Shown: positions 36,047 through 45,518, counted from the stretch's first letter. The stretch: DNA of 64,000 nucleotides from Streptomyces sp. NBC_01210 (GCF_036010325.1 NZ_CP108549.1:6262001-6326000), one strand, 5' to 3'. The notes: generated from the sequence alone by a model not told the origin. Numbers and translations: made by a program.

Positions 36047-38887
36047 GTGCGCAAGCCCAGTTCACGCACGCAGAGACCGGGCATTACCAGGGGGACCGGT
36101 CTCGCCGCACTGCTCGGAGCGGCAGGATTGCTGCTCACCGCGATACCGGCCCAGGCGGTAACCCCGCCGGCCGCCGCACCGCCCGGCGACGTTCTGCCGG
36201 GCGCCCGAACCGCCACTCCGTCGCTCGTCGACGGCATCCGGGAGGCAGCTGACGCCAAGGCGAGCCCGGCCGACGCGGCCCGCGGCCATCTCGCCGCCAA
36301 GGAGAGCCGCTACAGGATCGCCGACGCCCGGCGCGATCTCACGCCGCTGCAGACCGTCAAGCACGGCGCGGAAGAGACCGTACGGCTTCAGCAGAAGCAC
36401 CACGGCATCCCGGTGTTCGGCGGAGAGTACGTCGTACGGATGGAGTCCAAGGGCGGCAAGCGCGTCGTCACCGGCACCTCCGGCAAGTACTTCACCGGCC
36501 TGAAGACCGGCACCAGGGCGAGCGTCAGCGAGGACACGGCGGTACGCCGCGCGGTCTCGGCCACCGCCGCCCGCCTCGGCGGCAAGACGCTGAGCAAGGC
36601 CGACGCCGTACACCGCAAGGGGGCCAAGTCCGCGAAGGCTGCCGCACTCAGCGGCACCGCGGGCGGCCTCGTGGTGATCCCGCGCGGCGAAGGTGTGCTC
36701 GCGTACCACGTGACCGTACGCGGCACGAACCCCTCCACCGGCGAACCGGTGCTGCAGCAGGTCTACATCGACGCCGGCGCCGGCTTCCCGGTGCTCCAGT
36801 TCAGCGGCATCAAGACCCTCACCGCGCCGAAGGCGGCGGCGTCCTCCGCGGCCGCCAAGGCCGCTCCGAAAGCAGGAGCGGCGGCTGCCGACGCCGACCC
36901 GGCCGCCGGCGTCAAGGGCACCGGCGTCAAGCTGGACGGCGCCAAGGTCGGCCTCGACGTCCAACTCGACACCACCGCCAACCAGTACGTGATGATCGAC
37001 TCGTCGCGTATGACGGCCACCACCAAGAACACCCTCACCACCTGGGACGCGCGCGGCCGCGACGTCTCCGAGGTGTCGGGCGTCTGGCCCGGCGGGCTGA
37101 AGGAATTCGCCGACCCGGCGGCGGACTTCGGCAAGGGGGCCACCGAGTCGGGCGCGGTCGACGCGCACTGGGCGGCCGGCAAGGTCTACGACTACTACCG
37201 GAACAACCACGCCCGCGACAGCCTTGACGGCCGCGGCATGACGATCAACTCCCTGGTCGGTGTGACCGAGTTCGGCTCGCCGTACGTCAACGCCTTCTGG
37301 GACGGCCAGAAGATGGTCTACGGCAGCGGGGACGACGAGTACAAGCCGCTCTCCGCCGACCTCGACGTGGTGGGCCACGAGATGACCCACGGTGTCGTCG
37401 AGAACACCGCCAACCTGGTCTACGCAGGCCAGTCGGGAGCGATGAACGAAGCGCTCGCCGACTACTTCGGCAACGCCATCGACACCGCCGCTTCCGGTAT
37501 CTCCATGGACGACCCGGACTCCGGCCTGATCGGCGAGGACCTCTGCCGTACGGCGAAGCCGCGCGCCTGCGCCTTCCGCAACCTCAACGACGGCGCGAGC
37601 ACCTCGAAGAACTTCCTCGGCATCACCTTCGGCACCGACAACGGCGGCGTGCACCTCAACTCCACCATCTTCTCCGGCGCGCTGTGGGACCTGCGCCAGG
37701 ACGTGGGCGGGGAGCTCGCCGACCGGATCGTCTACAAGGCGCTGTCCGAGTACATGACGCCGCTCGACGGCTTCACCGACGGGCGCAACGCCGTGCTCGC
37801 CGCGGCCAAGGACCTCGGCGTCAGCGCGCAGCAGCTCAACGCCGCGAAGCGCTCCTTCAACGCCCACGGCATCGTGCCGGGCTGGGAGGACGCGCTCGGT
37901 GTCGACTCCGACCAGCTGCTCGGCAAGGTCAACACCGCCGGCACCGGAGCCCAGGCCGGCGGCGGCTGGTGGACCGTCTCACAGTCGAACGACGACGGCT
38001 CGGAGCCGTACTCCGTCTATGCCGGCCGTACGGACGGCAAGGGCGCGCCGAAGCTGATGAGCCCCAACGACGGCCGCTACCACGTCTATCCGGCGACCGA
38101 CGGAAAGACGGTCGTCTGGGCGGCGTACGGCGCGACCAGCCTCGACATCCTCTCCCGTCCGATCGCGGGCGGCCCGATCAAGAAGCTGTACACCTCGTCC
38201 AGCGACATCAGCGGTCTGCGGGTCGAGAACGGCGTGGTCGTCTTCGAGACACTCGGGTTCTTCGAGCGGCATGTCCAGTATCTGCGCCCCGGTGACCGTC
38301 AGCCCACCACTGTGGACGGCGGCGGCTTCGAGATCCTCACCGCCCTTCCCGCGATCAAGAACGGGAAGCTCGCGTACGCCAAGCTCTATCCGACCAGCGC
38401 GGGGTACAAGCTCGGCGTCGAGGTCTACGACCTGAAGACCGGCAAGGCAACGCTCACCGAGCAGCTCGGTGAGCCGGAGGTACTCGGCCAGACCGGCATC
38501 AACTCGTCCTACGTCTTCTCGCTGGTGGACGAGAACCTTGCCGACGAGGGCCAGATGTCGGTCCGCCGCTCGGACCTGGACGGCACCGGCACGGTGGACA
38601 TCAGCCCCGAGCGCAAGCCGGGCGCACTGATCTCCTCCGACCTCACGTCCTCCGAGGACGCGGTCACCGTGAACGGCGCGCTGCCGGGCACGGCACTCCG
38701 CAACGAGTCGCTGCCGAAGCTGTGGCAGCTGACCACGGACGGCTCGCGCCGGGAGCGGGTCTCCTGCAACCGTGGCGAGCAGATCTCACCGGCCGCGGTC
38801 TCCGGCCGGCAGGTGGTCTGGATCGACGGCACGACGGGCTGGACCGACCTGGTCACCCGCGACCGGCCGGCGGGTCTGTGCGGCTGA
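36047..38887 (+). CDS. Secreted M4 (thermolysin-like) metalloprotease with C-terminal beta-propeller-like part
   Basis: About 946 residues. A signal peptide of about 37 residues ends in PAQA. A long FTP/propeptide region (about 60-300) precedes the catalytic domain. The zinc site is His444-Glu445-x-x-His448 in GHEMTHGVVE, with Glu468 in MNEALADYF as the third ligand. The last 320 residues contain repeated blades (KTVVWAAYG, then ISGLRVENGVVVFE) like a TolB-type propeller, absent from short thermolysins. GTG 36047 has GGGAGGGG at the right distance; ATG 35996 or 36002 would extend the N-terminus by up to 17 residues. It probably digests external protein during development. Confidence 0.92.
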   Translation: MRKPSSRTQRPGITRGTGLAALLGAAGLLLTAIPAQAVTPPAAAPPGDVLPGARTATPSLVDGIREAADAKASPADAARGHLAAKESRYRIADARRDLTPLQTVKHGAEETVRLQQKHHGIPVFGGEYVVRMESKGGKRVVTGTSGKYFTGLKTGTRASVSEDTAVRRAVSATAARLGGKTLSKADAVHRKGAKSAKAAALSGTAGGLVVIPRGEGVLAYHVTVRGTNPSTGEPVLQQVYIDAGAGFPVLQFSGIKTLTAPKAAASSAAAKAAPKAGAAAADADPAAGVKGTGVKLDGAKVGLDVQLDTTANQYVMIDSSRMTATTKNTLTTWDARGRDVSEVSGVWPGGLKEFADPAADFGKGATESGAVDAHWAAGKVYDYYRNNHARDSLDGRGMTINSLVGVTEFGSPYVNAFWDGQKMVYGSGDDEYKPLSADLDVVGHEMTHGVVENTANLVYAGQSGAMNEALADYFGNAIDTAASGISMDDPDSGLIGEDLCRTAKPRACAFRNLNDGASTSKNFLGITFGTDNGGVHLNSTIFSGALWDLRQDVGGELADRIVYKALSEYMTPLDGFTDGRNAVLAAAKDLGVSAQQLNAAKRSFNAHGIVPGWEDALGVDSDQLLGKVNTAGTGAQAGGGWWTVSQSNDDGSEPYSVYAGRTDGKGAPKLMSPNDGRYHVYPATDGKTVVWAAYGATSLDILSRPIAGGPIKKLYTSSSDISGLRVENGVVVFETLGFFERHVQYLRPGDRQPTTVDGGGFEILTALPAIKNGKLAYAKLYPTSAGYKLGVEVYDLKTGKATLTEQLGEPEVLGQTGINSSYVFSLVDENLADEGQMSVRRSDLDGTGTVDISPERKPGALISSDLTSSEDAVTVNGALPGTALRNESLPKLWQLTTDGSRRERVSCNRGEQISPAAVSGRQVVWIDGTTGWTDLVTRDRPAGLCG

Positions 38888-38917
38888 CGGTTCTGTGATG
38901 GTCTCTCGGTGAGAGAC

Positions 38918-38947
38918 GGACCCCCGGCGCCCGTGCGCCGGGGGTCC
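38918..38947 (+). terminator. Intrinsic terminator after the M4 protease gene
   Basis: A perfect 13-base-pair stem (38918-38930 with 38935-38947) with the loop CCGT, followed by TTC, begins 31 bases after the stop codon. Confidence 0.85.
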
Positions 38948-38961
38948 TTCAGAATGGTTCC

Positions 38962-39795
38962 ATGGACACCGTGCCCGGACAGAGTGAGGACCGCGCCCTG
39001 CAGGCCGACTGCGAGAGCTGCTTCGGGCTGTGCTGTGCCGCGCTGCCCTTCACCGCGTCGGCCGATTTCGCGGTCGACAAGGACGCCGGAACGCCGTGCC
39101 GCAATCTGCGGACGGACTTCCGCTGCGGCATCCACACCCGGCTGCGGCAGAGCGGCTTCTCCGGCTGCACCGTGTACGACTGTTTCGGCGCCGGACAGAA
39201 GGTCTCCCAGGTCACCTTCGGCGGCAAGGACTGGCGGCAGGCACCGGAGACCGCGCAGGAGATGTTCGCGGTGTTCCCGGTCGTACGGCAGCTCCATGAG
39301 CTGCTCTGGTATCTGACCGAGGCGCTGACGCTGCGGCCGGCCCGCTCGCTGCACGGCGAGATCCGCCGGCTGCTCGGCGAGACCGAACGCCTCACCGAGC
39401 TCGGTCCCGATGCCCTCGGGAAGCTGGATGTGGCGGCGCACCGGCAGGACGTCAATGTGCTGCTGCTCCGCACGAGCGAGCTGGTCCGGGCCGAAGTCGG
39501 TCGGGCCGGACGCAAGAAGAAGGACCGCAGGGGTGCCGACCTGATGGGAGCGAGGCTGCGGGGCGCGGACCTCAGGGGCGCCAGTCTGCGGGGCGCGTAT
39601 CTCATCGCCGCCGATCTCACGGGTGCCGATCTGCGACTGGCCGATCTCATCGGGGCCGACCTGAGGGACGCGGATCTCGCGGGTGCGGATCTGACGGGGA
39701 GCTTCTTTCTCACCCAGCCGCAGCTCAACGCGGCGAAAGGCGACGCGGCGACGAGGCTCCCGCCCGCGCTGACCCGCCCCGCGCACTGGTCGTGA
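38962..39795 (+). CDS. Cys-cluster (YkgJ-like) and pentapeptide-repeat fusion protein
   Basis: 277 residues. The N-terminus has a CESCFGLCC cluster followed by further cysteines at GTPCRNL, DFRCGIH and GCTVYDCFG, similar to the metal-binding YkgJ/UPF0153 domain. A helical middle (about 90-180) leads to about 13 pentapeptide repeats of the A(D/S)Lxx type (about 185-250), for example GADLRGASLRGAYL, forming a right-handed quadrilateral helix. The C-terminus lies inside a tandem duplication that also contains the stop codon. The function is unknown; pentapeptide proteins often mimic DNA or bind protein partners. Confidence 0.8.
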   Translation: MDTVPGQSEDRALQADCESCFGLCCAALPFTASADFAVDKDAGTPCRNLRTDFRCGIHTRLRQSGFSGCTVYDCFGAGQKVSQVTFGGKDWRQAPETAQEMFAVFPVVRQLHELLWYLTEALTLRPARSLHGEIRRLLGETERLTELGPDALGKLDVAAHRQDVNVLLLRTSELVRAEVGRAGRKKKDRRGADLMGARLRGADLRGASLRGAYLIAADLTGADLRLADLIGADLRDADLAGADLTGSFFLTQPQLNAAKGDAATRLPPALTRPAHWS

Positions 39796-39854
39796 CCAGC
39801 GGGGCGCGAGGCTGACCCGCCCCGCGCACTGGTCGTGACCAGCGGGGCGCGAGG
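39769..39854. repeat. Tandem duplication of a 43-base terminator unit
   Basis: Two adjacent copies (39769-39811 and 39812-39854) of a unit that starts CTGACCCGCCCCGCGCACTG. Each copy can fold as a hairpin with GC-rich arms (CGCCCCGC against GCGGGGCG) around CTGGTC and GACCAG. The first copy encodes the last residues and stop codon of the pentapeptide protein; the second lies just before the 3' end of the convergent lysozyme gene. Confidence 0.92.
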
Positions 39855-39873
39855 CGGGCCTTATCGGCTCTGC

Positions 39874-40701
39874 TCAGCCGTTGGCGAGCGCCACGACGCG
39901 GTCGTACGCGCCGTTGAACCTGTTGTGGTCGCCGACGATCGGTCCTGACGAGGTGTACTGCCACATCGTTTGGTAGATCCAGCCGGCCGGGAGTGTGCCC
40001 GGTGTGGTGTTGTAGCGCGCGATCCACAGCGGGTTGGTCGCACCGAAGCCGCTGTAGTTGCCCGTGCACTGGGTCCACCAGCTGGTGGCGGTGTAGATGA
40101 CCGCGTCGCGCCCGGTGCGTGCCCGGTAGCGGTTCAGGAAGTCGCGGATCCAGGTGACCATGCCGGACTGGGTCTTGCCGAAGCAGGCGGCGCCGTACGG
40201 GTTCCACTCGATGTCCAGCGCGCCGGGGAGGGTCTTGCCGTCGCGGGACCAGCCGCCGCCGTTGTTCACGAAGTAGTCGGCCTGTGCGGTGCCGGTCGCC
40301 GTGTCGGGGGTGGCGAAGTGGTACGCCCCGCGGATCATGCCGATGTTGTACGAGCCGCCGTACTGCTGCGCGAAGTACGGGTTCTTGTAGTACGTGCCCT
40401 CGGTGGCCTTCACGTAGGCCCATTTCACACCGCTGTTCCACAGCGCCGCCCAATTGACGTTGCCCTGGTGGCTGGAGACGTCCACGCCTTCGGTCTGGGC
40501 GGCGCGGTTGTCGCGCGGGGCGCCGCCCTGACCGTCGTGGGCGACGACGCCCGTACCCAGGTGGGCCGAACCGCGCGGGGGAGTGTCCGTGGCGCCGGCC
40601 GCTCCGGGGAGCGTGATGAGGAGGGTGAGGACTGCGAGGAGAGTGCCGGCGGCTGTCGCGAGGCGTGAGCGGCCGGTCGTTCCGGATCTGTGCACGGGCA
40701 T
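39874..40701 (-). CDS. Secreted GH25 lysozyme
   Basis: 275 residues. A signal peptide of about 37 residues and a short spacer precede the GH25 barrel. Catalytic motifs are GVDVSSHQGNVNW near the barrel start and ALDIEWNPYG with the Asp and Glu, plus YVKATEG and YHFATPDT. The Cys pair in GAACFGKT and WTQCTGNY probably forms a disulfide. It hydrolyses peptidoglycan between N-acetylmuramic acid and N-acetylglucosamine. GGAGG lies 6 bases before the ATG. The 229-base divergent region to the MarR gene contains the 8-base palindrome GACATGTC (40747-40754). Confidence 0.93.
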   Translation of the reverse strand: MPVHRSGTTGRSRLATAAGTLLAVLTLLITLPGAAGATDTPPRGSAHLGTGVVAHDGQGGAPRDNRAAQTEGVDVSSHQGNVNWAALWNSGVKWAYVKATEGTYYKNPYFAQQYGGSYNIGMIRGAYHFATPDTATGTAQADYFVNNGGGWSRDGKTLPGALDIEWNPYGAACFGKTQSGMVTWIRDFLNRYRARTGRDAVIYTATSWWTQCTGNYSGFGATNPLWIARYNTTPGTLPAGWIYQTMWQYTSSGPIVGDHNRFNGAYDRVVALANG

Positions 40702-40930
40702 GGCGTGCCTCCGAAGACCTCGGTGGGGGGGATCTGGCGATGAATCGACATGTCATGGCGGAATATGGTGTGGACATGCCATTCATGAAGCTACGCACGT
40801 AGAACCGCGCAGTGGAAGGGGGGTGGAGTGCTGCCGTTGGTCTACGCCTGCGAAATACTGGCCGAGCTGCGGCAATGGATGCCGCCGGAAGAAACTTTCA
40901 GGATCCGAAAAGCGTGCGAGGGGTGCTGAC

Positions 40931-41413
40931 GTGCACGAAAGCGGTACGGGGAGTGAAGCGGACCCCAAGGGTGAGAGTGGTGTGGACCACGTATTCCTCG
41001 CCCTGGAACGGGAGTTGGCCGTCTTTCTGCGCCGGGCCCGGGCGTCCTCGGGCGAAATGGCGCGCGAGGTCCACCCCGAGCTGGAGCCCGCCGCCTACGG
41101 CTTGTTCGTACGTCTGGAAGAGGTCGGGCAGCAGCGCGCCACCGCGCTCGCCGGATACTTCGGCGTCGGCAAGGCGACCATGAGCCGCCAGCTGCGCGCC
41201 CTCGAGGAGCTCGGTCTGGTGACCCGCGAACCCGATCCGGCCGACGGACGGGCCTCACTCGTCCGGCTCACCGACGAGGGCCTGGCCCGCTTCCGCCGGG
41301 TGCGTGACGCGCGCCGCGACAGCTATGTGAACAAACTGGCCGGCTGGGACCGCGGCGAGATCGCGGAGCTGGCCCGGCTGCTGCACCAGCTGAACGCGCG
41401 GGCGGAGAGCTGA
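40931..41413 (+). CDS. MarR-family transcriptional regulator
   Basis: About 160 residues. The winged helix is YFGVGKATMSRQLRALEELGLVTRE, with the wing DPADGRASLVRLTDEGLARF. Terminal helices for dimerisation surround it. The GTG at 40931 has GAGGGG about 8 bases upstream, and codons before it lack a family-like sequence. It is divergent from the lysozyme gene and may regulate it; the effector is unknown. Confidence 0.85.
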   Translation: MHESGTGSEADPKGESGVDHVFLALERELAVFLRRARASSGEMAREVHPELEPAAYGLFVRLEEVGQQRATALAGYFGVGKATMSRQLRALEELGLVTREPDPADGRASLVRLTDEGLARFRRVRDARRDSYVNKLAGWDRGEIAELARLLHQLNARAES

Positions 41414-41430
41414 GGGAGCCGGCAGCGGGG

Positions 41431-42219
41431 TCAGAGCTCCGCGAAGACGACCGCCGCATCGTCGTGCAACTTCCAGCGGATCACGGCCGTGCGCTCTTCG
41501 GCCGACTTCTCCAGCGCCCTGACCCGGTCGATCAGCCCCTGCGGCCCTTCCTTGCGGATGAGGCCCAGGCACTCGGCCCAGCTGCCCTCCGCGAACATGT
41601 CGACCCAGCGGGACGCGCCGTCGGTGAGCGCGGCCAGCGCCCGTACCTCGGCACGCGGCGTACTGCCCGTCACCGCACGGACCGCCACAGCCGGATCGGC
41701 CGCGGCGGTGAAGAACCCGCCCTCCGCATTGCGCAGGGCGTCCGCCGAGGCGTGCGTACGCAGGGGGGCCCGGGGCAGCCGGTCGATCCGGTCGTCCAGC
41801 ACCGCCCGCACCTCACCGCCCGGTGACTCCAGCAGCAGCGTGGAGTCGGAGAGCACCAGATACTCCACCGCCTCCGTCGTGGCACCCCAGCGCGCCATGA
41901 CCACCGTTGCCTGAGGCGTACGTACGTGAGAAAGGTCACAGGTTTCGCGGTGGGTGTCAGCGGTGCGCCGGATTGCCGCGGAGAGGATCCCCGTCAGCGT
42001 CAGATCCCGTCGCGAACCGGACAGTTCGACCAGCGCGCCGCCGAGCCGGGCGGTGAACCAGGGCACCCCGTGCACACATCCGTCATTCCCCTTCGGGGGC
42101 GTCACGCCGTCCAGCACGACCAGTGTTCCGCCCTGGCCCGAGGCGGGCAGGGTCACGGACACCCAGTCCTCGTTGGGGCGTTCGGGAGCGCCGGGGGCGG
42201 TGGCGAGTTCGATACGCAT
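41431..42219 (-). CDS. PP2C-like protein phosphatase
   Basis: About 262 residues. The metal-binding Asp motifs of the PPM/PP2C fold can be placed: PNEDWVSV near residue 15, VVLDGVTPP near residue 34, ALTDGASRW near residue 212 and HDDAAVVFAEL at the end. The usual DGMGG is replaced by DGVTP, so metal binding and activity are uncertain. It is cytoplasmic, with no membrane segment. It is convergent with the MarR gene and close upstream of the conservon. Confidence 0.7.
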   Translation of the reverse strand: MRIELATAPGAPERPNEDWVSVTLPASGQGGTLVVLDGVTPPKGNDGCVHGVPWFTARLGGALVELSGSRRDLTLTGILSAAIRRTADTHRETCDLSHVRTPQATVVMARWGATTEAVEYLVLSDSTLLLESPGGEVRAVLDDRIDRLPRAPLRTHASADALRNAEGGFFTAAADPAVAVRAVTGSTPRAEVRALAALTDGASRWVDMFAEGSWAECLGLIRKEGPQGLIDRVRALEKSAEERTAVIRWKLHDDAAVVFAEL

Positions 42220-42584
42220 GAGATCCAGTCTGCATGACTCCTTCACATGGCCCATATGACCGTACATTTGGCGCATACCAGCAGGTCACGGGGATCCCAA
42301 GGTCGAGGGACGCGGGGCCGGAAAGCTGCGGGCGCGCATCCTGCCAAAGCCCGGCCGGAAGATCCAGCCGTTGGCCCACATGTCGGCCGACCGGCCGCCG
42401 CCGCGAGTTGTTTGCCAACTCCGGAGTGCTGTTCACTCGTTCGGGTGGCGGAGCGGCCGATGCGCGCCTCCCTCCCAAAAGCGCTGGAATGGTCGGAAGC
42501 CGTGCCAGGGGTGGGGCTCTCGTGTGTGACCGGTCGTCATCTCTGCTTCATGGGTGGACGAGTCAAGTAAGATTGCGAGCACCG
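42220..42584. other. Intergenic region before the conservon
   Basis: 365 bases between the divergent PP2C-like and cvnA genes. It should hold both promoters. No stable hairpin, operator or small gene could be recognised. Confidence 0.4.
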
Positions 42585-45518
42585 GTGCAGAAGAAGCGGC
42601 CTCGGGGCAAAGGCGGCAGGCCCTCCGAAACCCCGGGAATCCCCCCGGCCCTGGCCACTCAGGTTCCTCAGGGCATCCAGCCTCCGCAGGAGGCCTCGAA
42701 CGGCCCTGCCGCGCGCGGGCGGGCCGTGCGTGTACGCAGCCGGCTCGTCGCCGGTGTCGCCGCCGTCAGCCTTGTCGTCATCGCCGCAGGCACCCCCGGC
42801 ATCCTCGCCACCTCCGCCGAACTGACCGAGTCGCAGCGACTGGTCACCCTCGCCGGGCTCAACCGCCAGGCCGTCACCCTCGCCCACTCACTCGCCGACG
42901 AGCGCGACGAGGTCACGGCGTACATCGCGGCGGGCCGCGACGACCAGAAGGGCGACAAGAAGGACCGGCGCGAGATCTCCGGAAGCCGCAGCGCCCGCGT
43001 CGACCGGCAGATCGACGAGATCCGCGGCAGCGTCCCCGGCGACCACGCCGAGCTGCGCCGCGACCTCGCCTCCGTCCCCTCCGTCCGCCGTACCGCCCTC
43101 ACCGGCAAGGGCACGGCGATGGAGGCCCACCGCGCCTACTCCGCCGTCATAGCGAACCTCCAGGCCCTCTCCGACGAGCTCGCCGAGAAGACCCCGCCGC
43201 GCGCCGCCGACCGCACCCGCGCGCCCGCCGCCCTCAGCCTCGCCGTGGAGCAGGCCTCCGCCACCCGCGGGCTGCTGCTCGCCGCGCTCTCCGTGCCCCG
43301 GCAGCGGAGCACCCAGAGCATCGACCCGGTCACCGGCCTCCCCGTCCAGGACGAGGGCCAGGACGACGGGGCCGCCGACCGTACGCGCAACGCACTCAGT
43401 GCCGCCGCCCAGCAGTCCCGGGTGCGGGAACTCGCCGCGCTCGCCGACTTCGACCAGGCCGCGGGCAAGGACGCCCGCGACAAGCTGGCCGCCACCGTCA
43501 CCGGACCCGAGGTCAAGACCGCCGAGCTCTATCTCGCCCGCCTCACCGACCAGCCCGAGCTCTCCACCGGCGACCGCAAGTCCAACCGCGAGAAGCTCGA
43601 GACCTCACTCACCGCCCGTATCGAGCAGATGCGGGGCGTCGAGTCCTCCCTCGCCGCCGACCGGACCGAGGGCTTCGCGCAGCTGCGCGACGACGATGTC
43701 ACCGCGCTGGAGCTGCGGATCGCGCTGCTCGGCGGACTGCTGATCGTCGCCATCGGCGTGTCCGCCGCCGTCGCCCGTACGCTCACCCGCCCGCTCGCCG
43801 TCCTGCGGATCGGCGCGGCCCGGCTCGCCGCCGCCCCCGAGGTGGAGGAGCAGGTCCGCTTCACCGGCCGCAATGACGAGTTCGCTCAGGTCGTACGGTC
43901 CCTCAACACCCTGCACGGCAAGCTGCGGGACCTCGGCGTACGGGTCGAGCGGCTGGACAACGACCGCGTCGACCTGATCGGCACCCGCGACGCGCTCGCC
44001 GCCGAACTGGCCGCCGGACGCGCCGAACTCCAGGAGCGCACCGCCGAGATCACCGCCGACCTCGAGCGGCTGCGGCACACCGTCCACCACACCTTCGTCA
44101 ACCTCTCGCTGCGCACGCTCGGCCTCGTCGAACGGCAGCTCGGCGTCATCGAGAAGCTGGAGGAGCGCGAGCAGGACCCGGAGCGGCTCGCCACCCTCTT
44201 CAAGCTCGACCACCTGGCCACCGTCATGCGCCGCCACAGCGAGAACCTGCTGGTCCTCGCGGGCACCGAGCACGGGCATGCGCACGCGGGACCCGTCCCG
44301 CTCGTGGACGTACTGCGCGCCGCCGTCAGTGAGATCGAGCGGTACGAGCGGGTCGTCATCCAGTCCCTGCCGCCGCACGCCCAGGTCGCCGGGTTCGCCG
44401 CGGACGACCTCAGCCATCTGATCGCCGAACTCCTCGAGAACGCCACCTCCTTCTCGCCGCCGGACGCCCAGGTCGAGCTGTCGGGCTGGCTGCTGGAGAG
44501 CGGCGAGGTGATGCTCTCCGTACAGGACACCGGCATAGGGATGACCAGCGGGCGCATCACCGAGCTGAACGCGCGGCTGGAGGACCCCGAGGCGTACGAG
44601 ACGCATGCGGGCAGCGACGGCGAGGGCCTCGGACTGCGGGTGGCGGCGCTGCTCGCCGCCCGCCACGGCGTACGGGTCCAGCTGCGCGAGCAGAAGCAGG
44701 GCGGGATCACCGCGGTCGTCGTGCTGTCGCAGTCGCTGCTTCCGGCCGGACCGCCGGCCGCCGAGTCGCACACCGTGACGGTGGCGGGCGCGGCGCCCAC
44801 GCAGCATCTGCCCGGATCGGTGGCGGAGGCCAACTCCAATGCGCTGCCCGGCAGCCCGCGGCGGGTCGACCCGCTGGTGCTGGCGGCCGAGCAGGCGATC
44901 CGCGCGGCGGAGCCGGACACGCACGAGCGGACGGCGGACGGCGACCCGGAGACCACCGGCACCGGGGTCGACGAGGCGACGTTCGAGATGCGTCTGCCGG
45001 AGCCCGAGCCGGAGCCGGTGGCCCAGGCGGACCCGCAGCCCGCCCCCGAGTCCGCGGTCGGACCCGAGCCTGTTCGCGAGCCGGCGGTCGGACCCGAGCC
45101 TGTTCGCGAGCCGGCGGTCGGACCCGAGCCTGTTCCCGGGCCGGCGGTCGGACCCGAGCCTGTTCCCGAGCCGGCGGTCGGACCCGAGTCCGTCCCGGAG
45201 CCGGCGGCCCGACCCGAGCCCGACGCACAGCCGGAACCCGAGGCCGAGAAGCCGGCAGGCGGTCCCAAGTGGGAGCGCGTCACCGACAAGGGCCTGCCCA
45301 AGCGCACCCCGAAGGTCGTCAAGCCCGCCACCGGCGCACCGACGGAGCGCACCGGCAGCGTCGACGCCGAAGCCCTGCGGCGCCGACTCGGCGGTTTCCA
45401 CCAGGGCGCGAAAGACGGCCGCCGCGATGTCGAGGCGGAGCTCGCGGAACAGACCGCGGCCGATACACGGACAACAACAGAAGAAGCGGGGGACACAGTC
45501 GAGGAGGCACGCAGTTGA
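42585..45518 (+). CDS. cvnA: Conservon sensor kinase-like protein CvnA
   Basis: About 977 residues. A short cytoplasmic N-terminus and first membrane helix (LVAGVAAVSLVVIAAG) lead to a large external nitrate-sensor-like (NIT) domain. A second helix (ALLGGLLIVAIGVSAAVA), a HAMP region, a coiled coil and an ATP-binding domain follow: HLIAELLENATSFSPP, VQDTGIGMTSGR and DGEGLGLRVAALLA. The usual phospho-acceptor His box is not evident, as in other CvnA proteins. The tail holds a 10-residue Pro/Glu repeat. GTG 42585 was chosen from the family-like VQKKRPRGKGG start, but no strong Shine-Dalgarno is present. It heads the cvnABCD operon. Confidence 0.9.
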   Translation: MQKKRPRGKGGRPSETPGIPPALATQVPQGIQPPQEASNGPAARGRAVRVRSRLVAGVAAVSLVVIAAGTPGILATSAELTESQRLVTLAGLNRQAVTLAHSLADERDEVTAYIAAGRDDQKGDKKDRREISGSRSARVDRQIDEIRGSVPGDHAELRRDLASVPSVRRTALTGKGTAMEAHRAYSAVIANLQALSDELAEKTPPRAADRTRAPAALSLAVEQASATRGLLLAALSVPRQRSTQSIDPVTGLPVQDEGQDDGAADRTRNALSAAAQQSRVRELAALADFDQAAGKDARDKLAATVTGPEVKTAELYLARLTDQPELSTGDRKSNREKLETSLTARIEQMRGVESSLAADRTEGFAQLRDDDVTALELRIALLGGLLIVAIGVSAAVARTLTRPLAVLRIGAARLAAAPEVEEQVRFTGRNDEFAQVVRSLNTLHGKLRDLGVRVERLDNDRVDLIGTRDALAAELAAGRAELQERTAEITADLERLRHTVHHTFVNLSLRTLGLVERQLGVIEKLEEREQDPERLATLFKLDHLATVMRRHSENLLVLAGTEHGHAHAGPVPLVDVLRAAVSEIERYERVVIQSLPPHAQVAGFAADDLSHLIAELLENATSFSPPDAQVELSGWLLESGEVMLSVQDTGIGMTSGRITELNARLEDPEAYETHAGSDGEGLGLRVAALLAARHGVRVQLREQKQGGITAVVVLSQSLLPAGPPAAESHTVTVAGAAPTQHLPGSVAEANSNALPGSPRRVDPLVLAAEQAIRAAEPDTHERTADGDPETTGTGVDEATFEMRLPEPEPEPVAQADPQPAPESAVGPEPVREPAVGPEPVREPAVGPEPVPGPAVGPEPVPEPAVGPESVPEPAARPEPDAQPEPEAEKPAGGPKWERVTDKGLPKRTPKVVKPATGAPTERTGSVDAEALRRRLGGFHQGAKDGRRDVEAELAEQTAADTRTTTEEAGDTVEEARS
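45054..45203 (+). repeat. 30-base tandem repeat in cvnA
   Basis: Five close copies of a 30-base unit (a sixth, degenerate one follows) encode AVGPEPVREP and variants. The first two units are almost identical in DNA, which suggests recent duplication. The repeat forms part of the disordered Pro/Glu-rich C-terminal tail. Confidence 0.92.
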
